A stretch of 64,000 bases of DNA from Verpa conica (GCA_033030425.1 JAUFSD010000008.1:1426001-1490000), one strand, 5' to 3'; shown: positions 1 to 12,422, counted from the stretch's first letter. Numbers and translations are program-made. Notes: generated by a model from the letters alone, not told the origin.

Positions 1-1025
1 TGTAGTATTACTAACGAAGGATGAATGAATGACATGGATTAGAGTAACGGATCTAGACGGATGTGGGCCTTTTGGGGGGTGTCTGGTATGGGTGTAAACA
101 AAATAGGATACTGTAATGTGCGAACATAGTATATTAGAGCGGCCGGCGGCGGGTATCCACGGAAATAGACTACTAGCATTGAACAGCACTGGATGACCAG
201 TATGTGTAATAACGGCGCACGCTCCGGTAGAAGCCGGGCCTAGCCCAAGGCTACTCATACCTGGCACAAAAGGTAGTGCTCTTACCTGAAAATATACGAT
301 TACGGTGTAGACTTGGTTATTCTCGGTGTTTCCTATAAATTTCAGTCATGAGTTATCACTCGGGTTTATGTATTATTGCTCTGGGTTATTACCCTTATTG
401 TTGTCCTGAGTCGTAGGGCCTCTCGGGCCGTTTTAGTTTCTTTACTCATTATGAGATTGTGGGTGTCTCGGTAATGGAAGCGGGGTGAGACAGGTCTAGC
501 CTTGTACCAAAGAAAGAAACGCTCGAGACACCAAGTGCCCCTGCATACAAAAACGTGCTGGGAGTCGGGGCAGCGATAGGTGGAACATGCCTGTGCCTGT
601 ATCGGTTGCGCTCGGGAGGGATATCTAAGCTTGGGTTTATCGAGTGATAAATGATGCATATATATCGTAGAGGAGAAGGAGCACTAATCTACAACAGCCA
701 TAGAGGAGGAAATAGAGAAGGAGTAAAAATAAGTTTTATATTATCTACATATTTTCAATACTAAGGGCGTTTAGGAGGACAGTAAGGCTCAATTTGGTTG
801 CTACACGAACCCGCGATATTTCCGTTTCTAGGCTCACTAGGCCCTGTTCTCTTGAAGAGCCCAAAGATGTTAACACGTTTTTAGGGATATACTATTTTCT
901 ATAATATATGTAGATGATCTATAGCTTCTAACACATGCCTAAGTTTGTATAGACAAAAACTCACTCGTATAACACCCCCCCCCCTATCTGTGCAAAAAGC
1001 TGGTATCACAGGTCTCTTAGTCAAA
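1..1025. other. Intergenic, no gene seen
   Basis: This AT-rich stretch lies downstream of the ERV1 gene. No frame looks like a real protein. A short inverted motif TTATCACTCG near 354 and its complement near 640 might bracket a small element of about 290 bp, but only ten bases match. A run of eleven or twelve C lies just before 985, close to the ERV1 stop. Confidence 0.5.
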
Positions 1026-1775
1026 TCAATCGCATCTTCCATCTTTCCAACCAGTCCTCCAGCGCTCCTCCCACTTTGAGCAATCAAACTCCTTCTTCCC
1101 CAGCTTCCGGTTAACGTTGTTATGGGCATTACACATCCACAACCCAAACTCATTCCTACCACTCAGGTGCCCCCTTCCCCCTTCAGGTTCAACAACCTTG
1201 AGCTTATTTTCCGGTTCTTGAATGTATCCCTGAAAATCCTCCGCGCAGACCCAGCATGGGTAGACTTGTGAGAACAAGGAGATGAACCTTTTCATCTCCC
1301 CCTGCTGCACCGGGGAAGCGGTAGACGGGTATGCTGCCGCTATAGTATGGAGGAGGGTCCATGTTGAGCGACCGAGGGTTTCAACATCAGGTGGACAGTC
1401 TTCCGGCACTGTAATGACACTGTTAGAACTTGCTCCTTCCCCTTCTCCTCCTCATCCGATCAGTATATCTGTGCCTCACATGTTGTAGAGGTTGTAGTAG
1501 TCGGTGAGGTATCCGACTTGTCTAGTTGAGGTGTAGATGCGACTTGCTTCGTCCAGTCTCGAAAACTTGTGCATGAACGGCATCTAGCGTATTGTTAACA
1601 TTATGTCTAAAGCGGCTCCCCCCCCCCCAACTCCATCCCTCCCTGCAACTCACGGCTTGCCATTCTTGTCCAACACAACTTTGCCCTTCGGGAAGGCTTT
1701 CTTTGTGGGTAATGGGATCCCCTGAAGCGTTTGTGTATCCTCTGAGGACGCGTTCGGGGTCTCGCCTTGTGGCAT
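1026..1775 (-). CDS. ERV1: Erv1/ALR-type FAD-linked sulfhydryl oxidase, three exons
   Basis: Erv1 reoxidises Mia40 in the mitochondrial intermembrane space and passes electrons to cytochrome c or oxygen (family knowledge). The model is exons 1775-1654, 1583-1480 and 1408-1026, with introns of 70 bp (GTGAGT donor) and 71 bp (GTGAGG donor). It gives 202 residues, against 189 in yeast. The N-terminal shuttle pair C-R-S-C lies at residues 42-45. The catalytic domain starts near C-P-P-D-V at 80-84 and contains L-G-R-S-T-W-T-L-L-H, the active-site pair C-W-V-C at 127-130 after Y-P, and the structural pair C168/C185 around the FAD-binding H-N-N-V-N-R-K-L. It ends in the usual fungal W-K-D-G-R-C-D. 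The start ATG at 1775 sits in a CCACC context. The loop after C-W-V-C, with a Gly-rich stretch, is longer than in yeast; it could be an insertion or an unrecognised tiny intron. The family call is secure and the exon borders are likely. Confidence 0.93.
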
Positions 1776-3014
1776 GGTGGGGGGTTTCGGTTCGATACAG
1801 GCACCAGAACATGGCCTATGGCAAGTGCCGCGGGTTTTCGAGTAGCCTTTGGTTACCCGGCTTCCTCATTAAACCCATGATCTAAAGTACGCTTATATAT
1901 GGTAATATATATCCCTAAATCGCATAAGAATAAAAAAAATGCCTGAAAGGGGGTCACTTTAGCCATATCTATCAAGTGGTTTAATAATATATACTGTGCC
2001 ATGAAGTCTTACCTACTTCGTTTTTCACCGTGGGGGTCTGGGATGTAAGGCTATTGGTATGTACGGGGTAATATAAACCCGTTGCTATAGATATCAATTG
2101 AACGGTATGCGCTTGAAGAAACACAATGCTGGCGATGATGGCCCTTAAAAAAAAAAAACTAGCTTGGGCACCCTGACTGGTCAAAATTCCACTAGCTCCT
2201 GGTGGCCAAAGGTATACGCGCGCCCGTATAGTTCATCCACAACATACGAGGTTTGCAATAGACGTCACTAGCTCGGTGGGCATTAATACAATGAGGTTAT
2301 CAGGATGTGGTGGCATTTTCTATACTGTTCTTTGCACTGCTACTCATGCCTAGCGCATATCTACTGGCTGCCCCGGCTCACGGAGAGAAGTGAGATTTGG
2401 AATGTGGCACTGACTATACTCCGTGTACCGGTGTTAAATTCTTAATTCAAGACAGAGGTGCATTAGGCCGGGAGACGTGTCGCCACTAAACCCTTTTATG
2501 TAGCCTTTTCTTTCTTTCTTTCTTTTTCTTCCTTTATTGTGCAGTTAAGACCAATGGTGACAATCTAGGAATTCGTGAATATAATTTGGTTAGAGTTTAT
2601 TTGCCAACATTCTCGGGAACAACGTTCCGCTGATCTCTGAAACGGCACGCAAGCGAAAAAAACCCCTATTTGGACAAATGCAGCCATATTATAGTAGATT
2701 TCGGTTTTGCTTGTGATAAGGCCGATCGTTCCCCACTATCATCTAATTAGACTGATATACGGGTATCTCAGACCGTGGGCATCGATCCGGCGATCGATGG
2801 TCCACCTATCGGGGTTCTGGGCCCATTCCACCTCGTGGTTCGCCCGATATTTACCTAGGGTGGTTATAGAAGTGGGATTGGTCTATGGGATTGGTGTATC
2901 TTGCGTAGTTATTAACAGAGGTTCATAAAATGAACTCATCTAGAAGTAGCAATTATTATCTCTTCTTTTGTAATAGGTTTCATGGGGTTATAGTAGAGAT
3001 GTATACGTATATTA
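1776..3014. other. ERV1 5' flank and gene-free DNA
   Basis: This contains the presumed ERV1 promoter and then AT-rich DNA with no convincing coding frame. A TTTC microsatellite lies at about 2506-2531. I see no other structured element before the MITE cluster. Confidence 0.5.
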
Positions 3015-3160
3015 CAGTCGTTCACCCCCGTGTGGCGGGTACCCCATATGGCGAACAGGGGTTCATATCTCCAACCGTAATCCAGTTTTCTGTCATTCAT
3101 TACTTATTTGGACCCCTGTTCGCCATATGGGTGTACTCGTCACACGTAGGTGAACGACTG
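3015..3160. mobile_element. Long-TIR foldback MITE, CAGTCG termini
   Basis: The element is 146 bp and is almost wholly made of two complementary arms of about 48 bp. It opens with CAGTCGTTCACC and closes with GGTGAACGACTG. TA dinucleotides flank it at 3013-3014 and 3161-3162, as expected for Tc1/mariner or pogo-type insertion. The arms differ by several substitutions. It carries no coding capacity, so it would need a transposase supplied from elsewhere. Confidence 0.8.
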
Positions 3161-3327
3161 TAGTTAATTAGGATGTTATATACTCGTAATGCCGTGACGT
3201 ATCAGGAGTGAACTAGTTAGGGCTGCATACTGTAAAAACTCCTGTTAAATATATAGACGTACCTAATCCGTTCAAGAACTTCACGCCATCATGTCTTGCT
3301 AAACGGCTAACGGGATAATGGAATGTA

Positions 3328-3448
3328 CTCGGGTGTGAGGGTTAAACTGATGACAGGTGGCTGTGGTGGCACCAATATTATATGAGGAATGCAGGTGGAA
3401 GCCACATTTTTTGCGCTGCCTGTCATCAGTTTAACCCTCACACCCGAG
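3328..3448. mobile_element. MITE family D, copy 1 (CTCGGGTGTGAGG termini)
   Basis: This 121-bp foldback element has near-perfect inverted ends of about 30 bp, starting CTCGGGTGTGAGGGTTAAAC and ending with the complement. TA target duplications lie at 3326-3327 and 3449-3450. A decayed second copy lies about 400 bp downstream. Confidence 0.85.
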
Positions 3449-3470
3449 TACTAGGTGCCGGGGTAATTCT

Positions 3471-3560
3471 GTCGACAGTGTCAGTGATGGCGCCAGTTCC
3501 CACACAAAATTATTGGCTATTTCTTAGGGAAAACATGTGCCACCACAGCTATGTGTCGAC
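3471..3560. repeat. Degenerate foldback with GTCGACA ends
   Basis: GTCGACAG at 3471 and the complementary TGTCGAC ending at 3560 bracket about 90 bp. The next bases of the two arms (a GGCGCC-like stretch against GTGCCACCAC) are partly complementary. It sits directly between two clear MITEs and probably is a decayed element of another family. Confidence 0.45.
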
Positions 3561-3573
3561 AGACTTTCACCTA

Positions 3574-3696
3574 CTCGTAAATCGCTGACGTTTGTGGAAT
3601 GAACTACTATTGCATACCATACAAAAATATGCCAAGTCTATGATTTTGTACAGTATGTAATATCAGCCCATTCCAAAAACGTCAGCGTTTTACGAG
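3574..3696. mobile_element. MITE family A, copy 1 (CTCGTAAA termini)
   Basis: This is a 123-bp foldback flanked by TA at 3572-3573 and 3697-3698. The arms read CTCGTAAATCGCTGACG and its complement CGTCAGCGTTTTACGAG, followed by a GGAATG/CATTCC pair and TATTGCATAC/GTATGTAATA. A second copy lies at 43140-43270 with its centre in the opposite orientation, which shows this is a dispersed family and not a local hairpin. Confidence 0.88.
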
Positions 3697-3725
3697 TACC
3701 CATGTAGTCAAATGTTTTCAGGATA

Positions 3726-3849
3726 TCACTATGCGGGTTGAACTGATGACAGGCGGTACTTGCAGAAGACGTGGCTTGTGCCTTTATTCCTCACTAAAAA
3801 ATTGGCGCCACCACTGCCACCTGTCATTAGATTTACCCTCACACCCAAG
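3726..3849. mobile_element. MITE family D, copy 2, decayed
   Basis: This sequence aligns end to end with the element at 3328-3448. It shares GGGTTGAACTGATGACAGG in the left arm and CACCTGTCATTAGATTTACC in the right arm, and it ends with CACACCCAAG then TA. The left terminus has lost the CTCGG bases. About 124 bp. Confidence 0.7.
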
Positions 3850-3889
3850 TACTTTTATCCCGCACGCTATGTTGTTGGTGGATCTCAGT

Positions 3890-3943
3890 GAGGGACATGG
3901 CGTTCCCAGTCACCTTATTTCGTAAACGCTTGGCGGTTACGAG
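3890..3943. mobile_element. MITE family C, solitary right arm
   Basis: The sequence from GACATGGCGTTCCCAGTCACC to GGTTACGAG then TA matches the right arm of the complete element at 21659-21896, including a CGTAAACGCTTG-type core. No matching left arm is seen next to it, so this appears to be a truncated copy. Confidence 0.6.
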
Positions 3944-3945
3944 TA

Positions 3946-6900
3946 AAATATGAAGCTGCTGTCTAGCTCCCTCATGCGTGGGGGCATTCTGTGGGTGTTG
4001 CGCCAGTGATAGTGTGCGGAGCACGTATTTGGAATACTGGAAAAATAATGCACGAGAACTATTTGATCCCCGCAAAGGCCTAAGGCATAATCATAGAAAT
4101 CCAATATTTGTCATGTTCAAAGAAGGAAACATATACAACGCACGGCAAAGGAGGATCGAGAAACGTGAGACACGAGATCTGGGATTCTTATTCGATCTTT
4201 AGGTTTTTGGCGGAGATTCTAGTATTAGGATTGACCTGTACAAGGCCTTGTTAGCAGAACCTGATTTCTCAATCTTTTTTTGCCGTATGCTATAGTGAAT
4301 TCAAGTAAAGAGTTAATAAACCTACTAACTATACAAAACATAGTGGTAACCCTTGAAGATACTGTGCTGCTATATTACTGACGAGGCTCATAATGACACT
4401 ATGATTTTGGGATAAGAAGTGGCAAAGCACCTAACCTGTAAAGATAATATCCGCCCCAAGCTGAGCGGAGAAAGATAATGCTGCCAAACTAGTCACAGTA
4501 AGATCTTCCAGCAATACCTTGTGAAACTTAGCAGAATTATCAATCTCACCGGTTAATATTATATTAAAACTCCTAATATATCAATATAAGTGATTAGTCA
4601 GAGCCAACTTCCAGGGTGGCAAGCCGGTAGCCGTACTTGATAATATTCCTAAAGTCTAATATTTACTAGTATTAATGAAGTGATTTTGAGGAATGGCGTC
4701 ATCTTCGTAACTACCCGTGAGCCGGGGGGGATTAAACTTGTACATTACCGGCCCAATATTTGATTCATAATTAGACACTAACAAGTTTACTGCATGAAAT
4801 TATATAGTTATATCAGAAATCACATTCATGGGTCACGAAACCTGCTTCAGTGTATATGGAGTTAGTGGCGTTTCATGAATGCTTTTGGGAGCTGTGGCTT
4901 GAATCATATCGGCCACAGTAAATAAGCATATCAAGATTTACCCACGCTACTGACTCTATGGCTATCACGTGTGAATCTGGTGGTTAATCCATAACCGGTC
5001 ACGTGATAGTCATTGGCGACATCAAGACTCTAGACAGATAAAAGACTGTAATCCTGGTATCGCCTAAGTTTAATTTCATCATATCAGAGTACTTTTCTAG
5101 CTCCAGAATATAGGCAACGATTAAGAAAAGTACCGCCGGCTCGCCCCTATCTAGAGCCTATAATCGCGGGAGGGAAAGATTTAGCCTTGTCGTCTTTGTT
5201 CTAGCTAGGGCCCCAATAATCTACATACTGGATTCTCGACTTATAAGACACTAGATATTGAGCACATGGGCCTGAGGTTTATTTCTAGCAGACTTTAACG
5301 TACTCATAGAATGAGGAGCCTTCAGCTCTAGGACTTAGATCCCTACTTGGGCCTGCGAAGATATTTCCCATTCTAGAGTATTGCTCAACCCTAATTGCAT
5401 AGAAAGCTAGCCCTTCTGAAGTTAGGCCCAGTCCCTGTCTTTCAGTAAGCAGAAGTTGCTTGTGAGCGCGCTACAGGAGGATTGGACTACTAGCGTGCGT
5501 AGGAAGCTCGCCGGTCGAAATTACGGAAGGTCGCTGCGAAACTTTTCTTGGCGCGATTCCCCACTGCTCGACTACAGGCTTGTTTGTTCAAACTTCGCAT
5601 TCGCCTGAACAAGCTTAATCGCTCGATGGAATGGGCCTATGTCTCTGTACAATGTTTAGAGGGGCTCTGGTCGAGGGCATGGCCAGCGCGGTTATCTTTG
5701 ACCGCTACATCGGCTGCCTGTAGCTGAATCATGTGGATTAATTGCCCGAGTGGCTTTAGGGGGTTGCTGCGATGCGCAATTTTTCTTGTTCATGTTATAT
5801 TGTTTTGCTTTTCTAGGTAAAGTTCCTCCTTGCAATCTGTGGCGTTATCGTGAATTAAGCTTATTATATTTTAGGGGCATGAAAGTGTTAGCTACCAATT
5901 GAGTTCCTGTGCCCGGAAAAAGTGCAGTCATAGCTGCTTGTGGCCAATTTAAGGGAAAGCTTGGTTAATAACTTATATTTCCTCCGATGCACCGAGATTT
6001 ATAGATATGCGGAGCTATGTGTCGATTAAATTCATTACAGAATATATAATGAAACCAAAATGAAAAGAATGAGGTACCCTTGATATCCTTCACTTCCTGT
6101 AGGATCAGTAAAATTAATTGAGCCCTTACTAAGAAATACTTGCTCTTATTATTATCACGGCTTACCATGCGCAAACCTTAGTATGGCGAGGCGTACCACC
6201 AATTCGTTTAGTCTACGCCTACGGTAGAACCCACAAAGAGCCCTTCCTCAACCACCCAATTAATGAATTGTTTTCAGAGGCATTTTCAGAGATATGAGGC
6301 TGATCGGCTAGAGCGAATCTAAACAATTTTCTCTAAAGTCTCCGCGGAGCTAGGAGAGCCTTGCCGGTATATCACTCACTACTCTACCTATGGCCGACTA
6401 TTCTCTTGGAGCCTGTCAACCGCCGCAAAAATACTGTTTGGTGCTCGGTAAAAACTCGGGTTAGTGTAAATCGACCACAGAAAGGTAGCCTTGCGCACAT
6501 GGTATGCCTAATTCAACCCTATTAAGTACTGTTATCGGTACCTGGAACTATATAGATCATTTTTCTCTATAGAACCATATGTCGATGGGTATCGTGGTGT
6601 TGATCTATGTTTAGGGAGAACTTTGTGCTCAACCCACTCTTTGTGTGCAACAATACCGGCATCTGTTCAGAGTTAGTTTTGGTTGAGCTTCGGCTTCGGC
6701 TGTGCATGTGGTTGCTCACAGTCAGCCCTCCCCACCCTACGCACGGCAACCGGCTGGTGCTGGGTTGGTCGCAAACCTCTTACATTATATACGGAGGTGT
6801 CATATTTGCGAATAGTGACTGGATCTTGGAACCGATTTGGTAGGGCGCCTCACAGGAGAGGTTAAGAGAGGAAGTTGTGCAACAATGGCTAGACACCCGG

Positions 6901-9900
6901 TTACCGGTCATACGAGTTTGATGCAATAGCAGTCAACAGCTCAGTACAGACAATCCGTTTTTCTAGTCATGTGGTTGACTGCGTTGGCTGAGCCTACTGG
7001 ACAAGAGCTTGAATAGGGATGATCGGAACAAAAGAGTCTATCGATTCCAAGGATATGTAGCGGCATTTTACCACCACAAGGGTTGGAGAATCATAAGTCG
7101 ATCGACTGGCTGTATTTTTTTGGAATTCTCTAACTGCTATACGTTTAGGCGGGCCAGCGAACCGCCTCATGCCAAACGTTTAAGGCGAGTCTGGTCGAGT
7201 CACCACATCTGTATAGTTAACATTACAGGGGAAATATTTTCGGAAGATTACATATATTCGTTCACCCCAAAAGCTTAGTTCGTTCTGTATTGCAAGCATT
7301 TGAGCATAGAATGGTGCCTCTTGCATGAATTTTTTAGGGCGGGCGGCAGATCTGCTGGTTGTTGAACTTATTCTGCGTGGCACTATTACACATTTGATAA
7401 GCTACCTATTATACACAGGATTGCCAGGCCTGGAATTAGCCCATTCACCCAAAGTGAGAGCCAAGGTGTGCCACTTGATGCCTCACATGCATGCATAGGA
7501 AAAGGTTGCCGGACCTCATTTCTCTTACGAATGTTGTATAAGAGCGCGGCTTGCCCACTTTACTCCCACATTCTCACTTCTGTGTTCATTCTAACTCCTA
7601 TTACCCTCTAAGACTCAAGCATACTACCGGTATCTATAATAAGCGCTAGCAGCGTGTGCGATACACTTTTACAAGTTTGTTCTCGGTTGTGCCCTGTGGG
7701 CGCTATGGTGGGACGCCCGGCTTTCGCCCGGAAAACGCCTCTGGATCAAAACGCCAAACACAGGTGCCGCACCGGTAACCCTTGGGATTATGAGCGCGTT
7801 ATTTTTCGTTTCTTCGTTCATTGAACTGAAATATTGTTTCATAGGTCGCGAAAGTCTGCGTGTTGCGGATAGCTCTAAAGATAGAGAGTGGTGGTACATA
7901 TTCAAAGGGTACATAAACTAGCAATCTTAAACTATATTTAATTAATATTAATACAAGAGTAGGGTTCTCGTGATTTTAAAATAATAATCCGGTCAAGCAT
8001 CGTTTATGAGCGTCATATCAAATCATTCGCCGCTAAGTCTAGCTTTTTCCGGTCTACTTTACAACAGTGGCTGACTCGACCAGTGTTAACTAGTAATTAT
8101 GCAAGCGTTAAAAAGTATTATAAACCATGTTTTTTTTTGTTTATTTGAATACCAGAAGTCAATTTATACGGTTTTCTGAGAATGATAGATCTCAATGCTG
8201 ACAATACAAGATTGATTTAGGTTCGTACGAGGTAAAGTACATGTATAGAGTCATTAAATTTCGCTACGAGCAACCACCTCCTCACGCTTATTTAATGGCA
8301 TAAGGAGGGTTTAATTTAAATTGAATACTCGTATAATAGAGTGCTGTGTTATACAGGACTTGAGTCGCGGCTACTCCAAATCTAAATGGCATAACCCTAC
8401 GCGAATTTCGACTCACAGGTTCTTAACCACAACAGTTCACCGGACCCTACTGGCATAAATATCACCGCAACCATTCACTTTCACTTTGTCGCTAAAATTA
8501 TATCCGGAGCGCCTACTTTACTCTTATAAAGATAGGCCATAAATGCAATTGTTTATAGCTCTACCTAAGTCGTTCAGTATGGACAACCCCAGTACATCTA
8601 AAGCTTCTCTGGAGTTTAAAAGAGTCATGGCTAGAAATCGATCTGCCGTATCAAAATTCGCTGGACCAACAATAGAATACCCCGAGATACAGGTGGTGTA
8701 GGGTATACATTTTTGAAGCTTTACCTAGAGATAAGCCGTAGGTTAGGCCAACCAAACCATTAATTCTTTGTATTCCAACATAACATAATGAGGCTTTTGA
8801 CATCCGGCGACAAATAATAGCGATCGACTAATTTGGCTGGTCGCTTTTGAAATCCAGCCATGCATAGACAACCACCGATCCCCAATAGGAATAAAATCAG
8901 TAGAAAGCATCACAACCGAAGCCACCAAATAACCCATTCATAAAAATCACCTTGTGGGTGTAATCTGGGGGAGCGATGCATTTTTACTAGCGGGGAGTAA
9001 TCGCTACCTGAACCATTGGTTTCTAGCTAGACCGACAATCGCATTGTGCAAATTTCTACAACTTGGCCGGGGTATACCTTATGAATGGTCTTAGCTTATA
9101 TCACGGTAATTTCAATATTACCATTTTTCTTGCAGCGAAACGAACTCTAGAAAGACCGTAAGTTAGACGTTTGGGGTCAGGAACCGTAGTATACCGTATG
9201 GTGGGTAAACGAAGATCTCGGAGGTATCACCTGGGTAACTGGCACTCAGGGCACTGCAAGATCACAAGATCGTGAGGTCTTGACACGTGTACAAGATCGA
9301 AGATTTTTTTAGCATAGGGTAAGCGAAAAAGAAGCTGGTAGAAGCGGCAGGTCCTTTAGGCGCGGTACGAGGCCTGGATTCTCGGCAAGCTAAAATATAG
9401 AGCCGGTGAGGATATCTGCCAATTCAGGTCCGCGAGGGATTCGGTGTGTAGGGTGCGGGGTACAACATGCAAGAGACCTACACTTGAATCTAGTCAAGCT
9501 TCACTCGGAGATAAGCTTTTTGTGTCTAAGAGAGAGTATTCTCTCATCCGCATCTTTATAAACAATGCAATGGGATAAGTATCTCGTAGCCATAAACAGT
9601 CTGACCGCAGCCTACGCTCGGTTTCTCGCAGGTCCATACTGGGAGGTGTTTCGAGAGAAATAATAGGAGTAATATGACGGTTATCTAGTGTTGTCACACT
9701 ATGGCCTGATCATGGTGATCGAAGGGCAATTCTCACTGGTACGTGGAGTTAGTTAATTATGACAGCGCAGCACGCCATACTACCGGCGAAGTTCCCTTAG
9801 CTTCTAAGGGCTTGTAGAGCCTTGTTCGAATACAGAACGACAGTCACATACTCCGAAAACACCTTGCTGGTTTCTCATTGGCTATCTCCTCAGGCTATCT

Positions 9901-11714
9901 ATTACTCACTTTTGCAATCTGTCGCTGGTATTTTAGGCCATGGGCCAGACCTCATTCATCATGATAGGACTATTGGACAAAATTATTTCAAATCAGATCC
10001 AGCTTAGGTTTTGGTAACTATCATTATGAGAGTTAACAGGTTACTGAACACTACCGTCAGTACCATTTCCTGGCCCTATTCAGCCCGGTAACCGTTACTA
10101 CCTTTGGAGGCTCAAAAGCCTCATAAAAAAAACTTTGACCGTTAGGTGCGGCCCCACTACTATATATTAGTGGACGTAAAAGCAGAAAGCTCATATTTTT
10201 TGCTTGATTCTAGGGGGCTGTGTCTCTCCTTTGTGGTAGATTCCCCCCCTTGTTAGCTATGCTGTCTTTCTGATATTACCATATACTCTATGCAACTATA
10301 GTTTAACTTGGCGCTTCACTTAAGAACACAATTGCCCCAGATATCTGGTGAGACTAATTATAGTGTGCCCCAGCTCCCCCTTGGCCAGCGGTAGATCACA
10401 TTTAAAATTTGATATTCTTCCCAGTCCGATCTTCAAAATTTTTATCAGTAGGAGCGGTACCTTCTTATCTCAAAAGACGTATAAACCGTTCATTTGGTGG
10501 AGGTCACTGTTTCAAGCTCCGAAGGTTTGGCTACTGTTTTGACTGAAACCTGGTCTAACACACTGAATTATTCAGCAGCTAACAGGAATCCGTAAATAGT
10601 GCGTGTACAATGCGGAGTACTTCATGCACTATCCCATGCTTATTCTTGCTCCCAAGATAGGCTCATTAAATAATGTTCTTATGATAGTATAGTATTCCTA
10701 TGACTCAGTGAGTCCACTCTCGCCAATTTTGGCCAAAGAATTCTCAGTATATATGTTTGCATATGCAATAGTTAAAAAAAAGCGATGGCTGAAGTCATGC
10801 ACGGACGTGTATAAGCTTATGGCTACCATATAAGCTAGTGTTTTAATCTTTGCTTATCTGGTCTAGGTTATTTTTCTCGACTCCTGCTATTTACGTCATT
10901 TCTACATAGTCCATTAGCTAACAGGTCTGTATCGGGGATCTGTATGGTATGATTATAGCCAAACTCAGCATTAATTGGCAGCTGGCCTCTTTGCTGTTGG
11001 GTTATATTACCTGGCCGCTAATTAACTCTATTCGCGGTTTCTATCTATCACATTACTGATCACTTCCTTTGAACCCGGTTCTGGCCTTGTATTGTAATCG
11101 CGATTATTTCAAAGGTTGCACCACCAAAAATTACCCCGCGATCTCATTTGCAAAACGGTCTTGCCGCTTGCCTGGAATCCTCTTACAACTGCAGCGCTAT
11201 GCGAAAGTGGGGGCGTAGAAGTGGGCAAGCATTTCTTATACCTAGGGCCCCAGAACCAAAATCTAAACTTTCATTTAATGGCTATTTTTTAAATGTGGGT
11301 CACATATCTAGGCTTTTAGTTTAGAGGTTTTGGCTTCATAATCATGATAAATTTTAGGTAGACTTCTAGCAAACTTTTTTAAAAAGAGATTTATGAATAG
11401 CGACATCGAATGATATCGAAAATAAATAGCGTGATCGGAAGCCCCTATATATGAGATCTAGATGTATAGGAAACAACCTTCCCGTCGTGTAATGACAATA
11501 TAGCGATAGAAAGTAAAGAAAATAAATTCAAATATAAACGATAGGGAATCTTGGCTTAAGTCCCCGGGTAATTTCATTGCTGATGAAAATGGAAGATAAT
11601 TGAGCCTTTAATGTTAAGAGAAAGCTTTATATTAGTCTGAGTTTAAGCATAAACTAGTTGCAAAAATACACACCACATGGCCATTCCATCATCGTATCCC
11701 ATAGGTCTCATAGT
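3946..11714. other. AT-rich gene-free DNA
   Basis: I see no coding frame of family quality here. Small structures include an inverted pair around CACGTG at about 4964-5012, and a motif AAGTGGCAAAGC near 4415 that recurs near 21612, which points to a shared decayed repeat. A slightly GC-richer patch at 5450-5750 has no recognisable protein in any frame. The rest looks like old, mutated repeat DNA, but I cannot name it. Confidence 0.5.
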
Positions 11715-12422
11715 TCATTTGCAGTCTTTACACACCCAACAAATTCGCGCAGGCCATAAACTCGAATTGTTTAGGCTTTCGTGACATCCGAATGTCCAAA
11801 CCGATTCTATTGCAGTGGCTGCTTGGTCGTCTTTGATGGGAAGAGTAATACTGACCCTCCCCACAGTCCTTTCAATTCCGCGTAGGGCCATGAGATTTCC
11901 ATCATCGAGGGTCGTCAACCCGAAAAGATCATCAATTTTTAGTTGACAGAATAGCTCATTAAGCTCTCTAACGAAGTCTAACCGAAATTTGATGTCTAGA
12001 TATGTTGTTTTGTCGGCTGGGTTGAACCCAAACTCGGTGGGATACAACTCCCCTCTGGAAAATGCCCAACACCGGGCGACGATTTTGCCACCAAAGATCT
12101 CGCTGGCCTCCGAGAGTGGCCAAGGAGTTGTCACTCCCCCATACTCAACAAGTCTCTCCTCTGGAGTCATATCGAAGTGTCGGTGGAGGATTGTAACTCC
12201 AAATATCTTATGGACCTTGTGGCGATGAAATAGCGATCTAAAAATGCTGTTAGAGATATTGCGTAACTGAAATTAATTGGGTGGTATTACTAGCCTAACG
12301 GATGAGAGCTTATCTCGAGACACATTTCTAAGTTCAAGCTCTTGATACGCATCCTCGAGAGGCCTCAAACTGTTGAAAAGCTTTGGGCTGTAAGGCTGGG
12401 TTGTATAAAAAATTTCAGACAT
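11715..12422 (-). CDS. Conserved fungal protein of unknown function, LHRHF motif, two exons
   Basis: The function is unknown. Exon 1 (12422-12295) starts at an ATG and encodes 42 residues plus two bases, with an L-E-D-A-Y-Q-E-L-E-L segment. Exon 2 (12237-11715) continues in frame through S-L-F-H-R-H-K-V, F-G-V-T-I-L-H-R-H-F-D-M and V-E-Y-G-G-V-T-T-P-W. The product is 216 residues. The joining intron (12238-12294, 57 bp) needs a GC donor, AG|GCTAGT; its acceptor TTTTAG has CTAAC upstream as branch site. No GT donor nearby gives the right phase. Repeated hypothetical proteins with a G-V-x-L-L-H-R-H-F core and a following S/T-T-P-W occur in many filamentous fungi, as far as I recall, with no assigned role. 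The C-terminus ends in clustered cysteines, C-W-V-C-K-D-C-K. No signal peptide or membrane segment is seen. Confidence 0.7.

Noticed and set aside
354..648. Possible element bounded by TTATCACTCG and CGAGTGATAA
   Set aside because: Only ten terminal bases pair, no target duplication was seen, and similar TATCACTCG motifs elsewhere (29528, 46974, 61974) have no partner end.
905..925. Short frame reading I-Y-V-D-D-L, like the Copia reverse transcriptase active site
   Set aside because: Only six residues match, a stop follows at once, and no other reverse transcriptase or integrase motif is near. Chance in AT-rich DNA is the simpler explanation.
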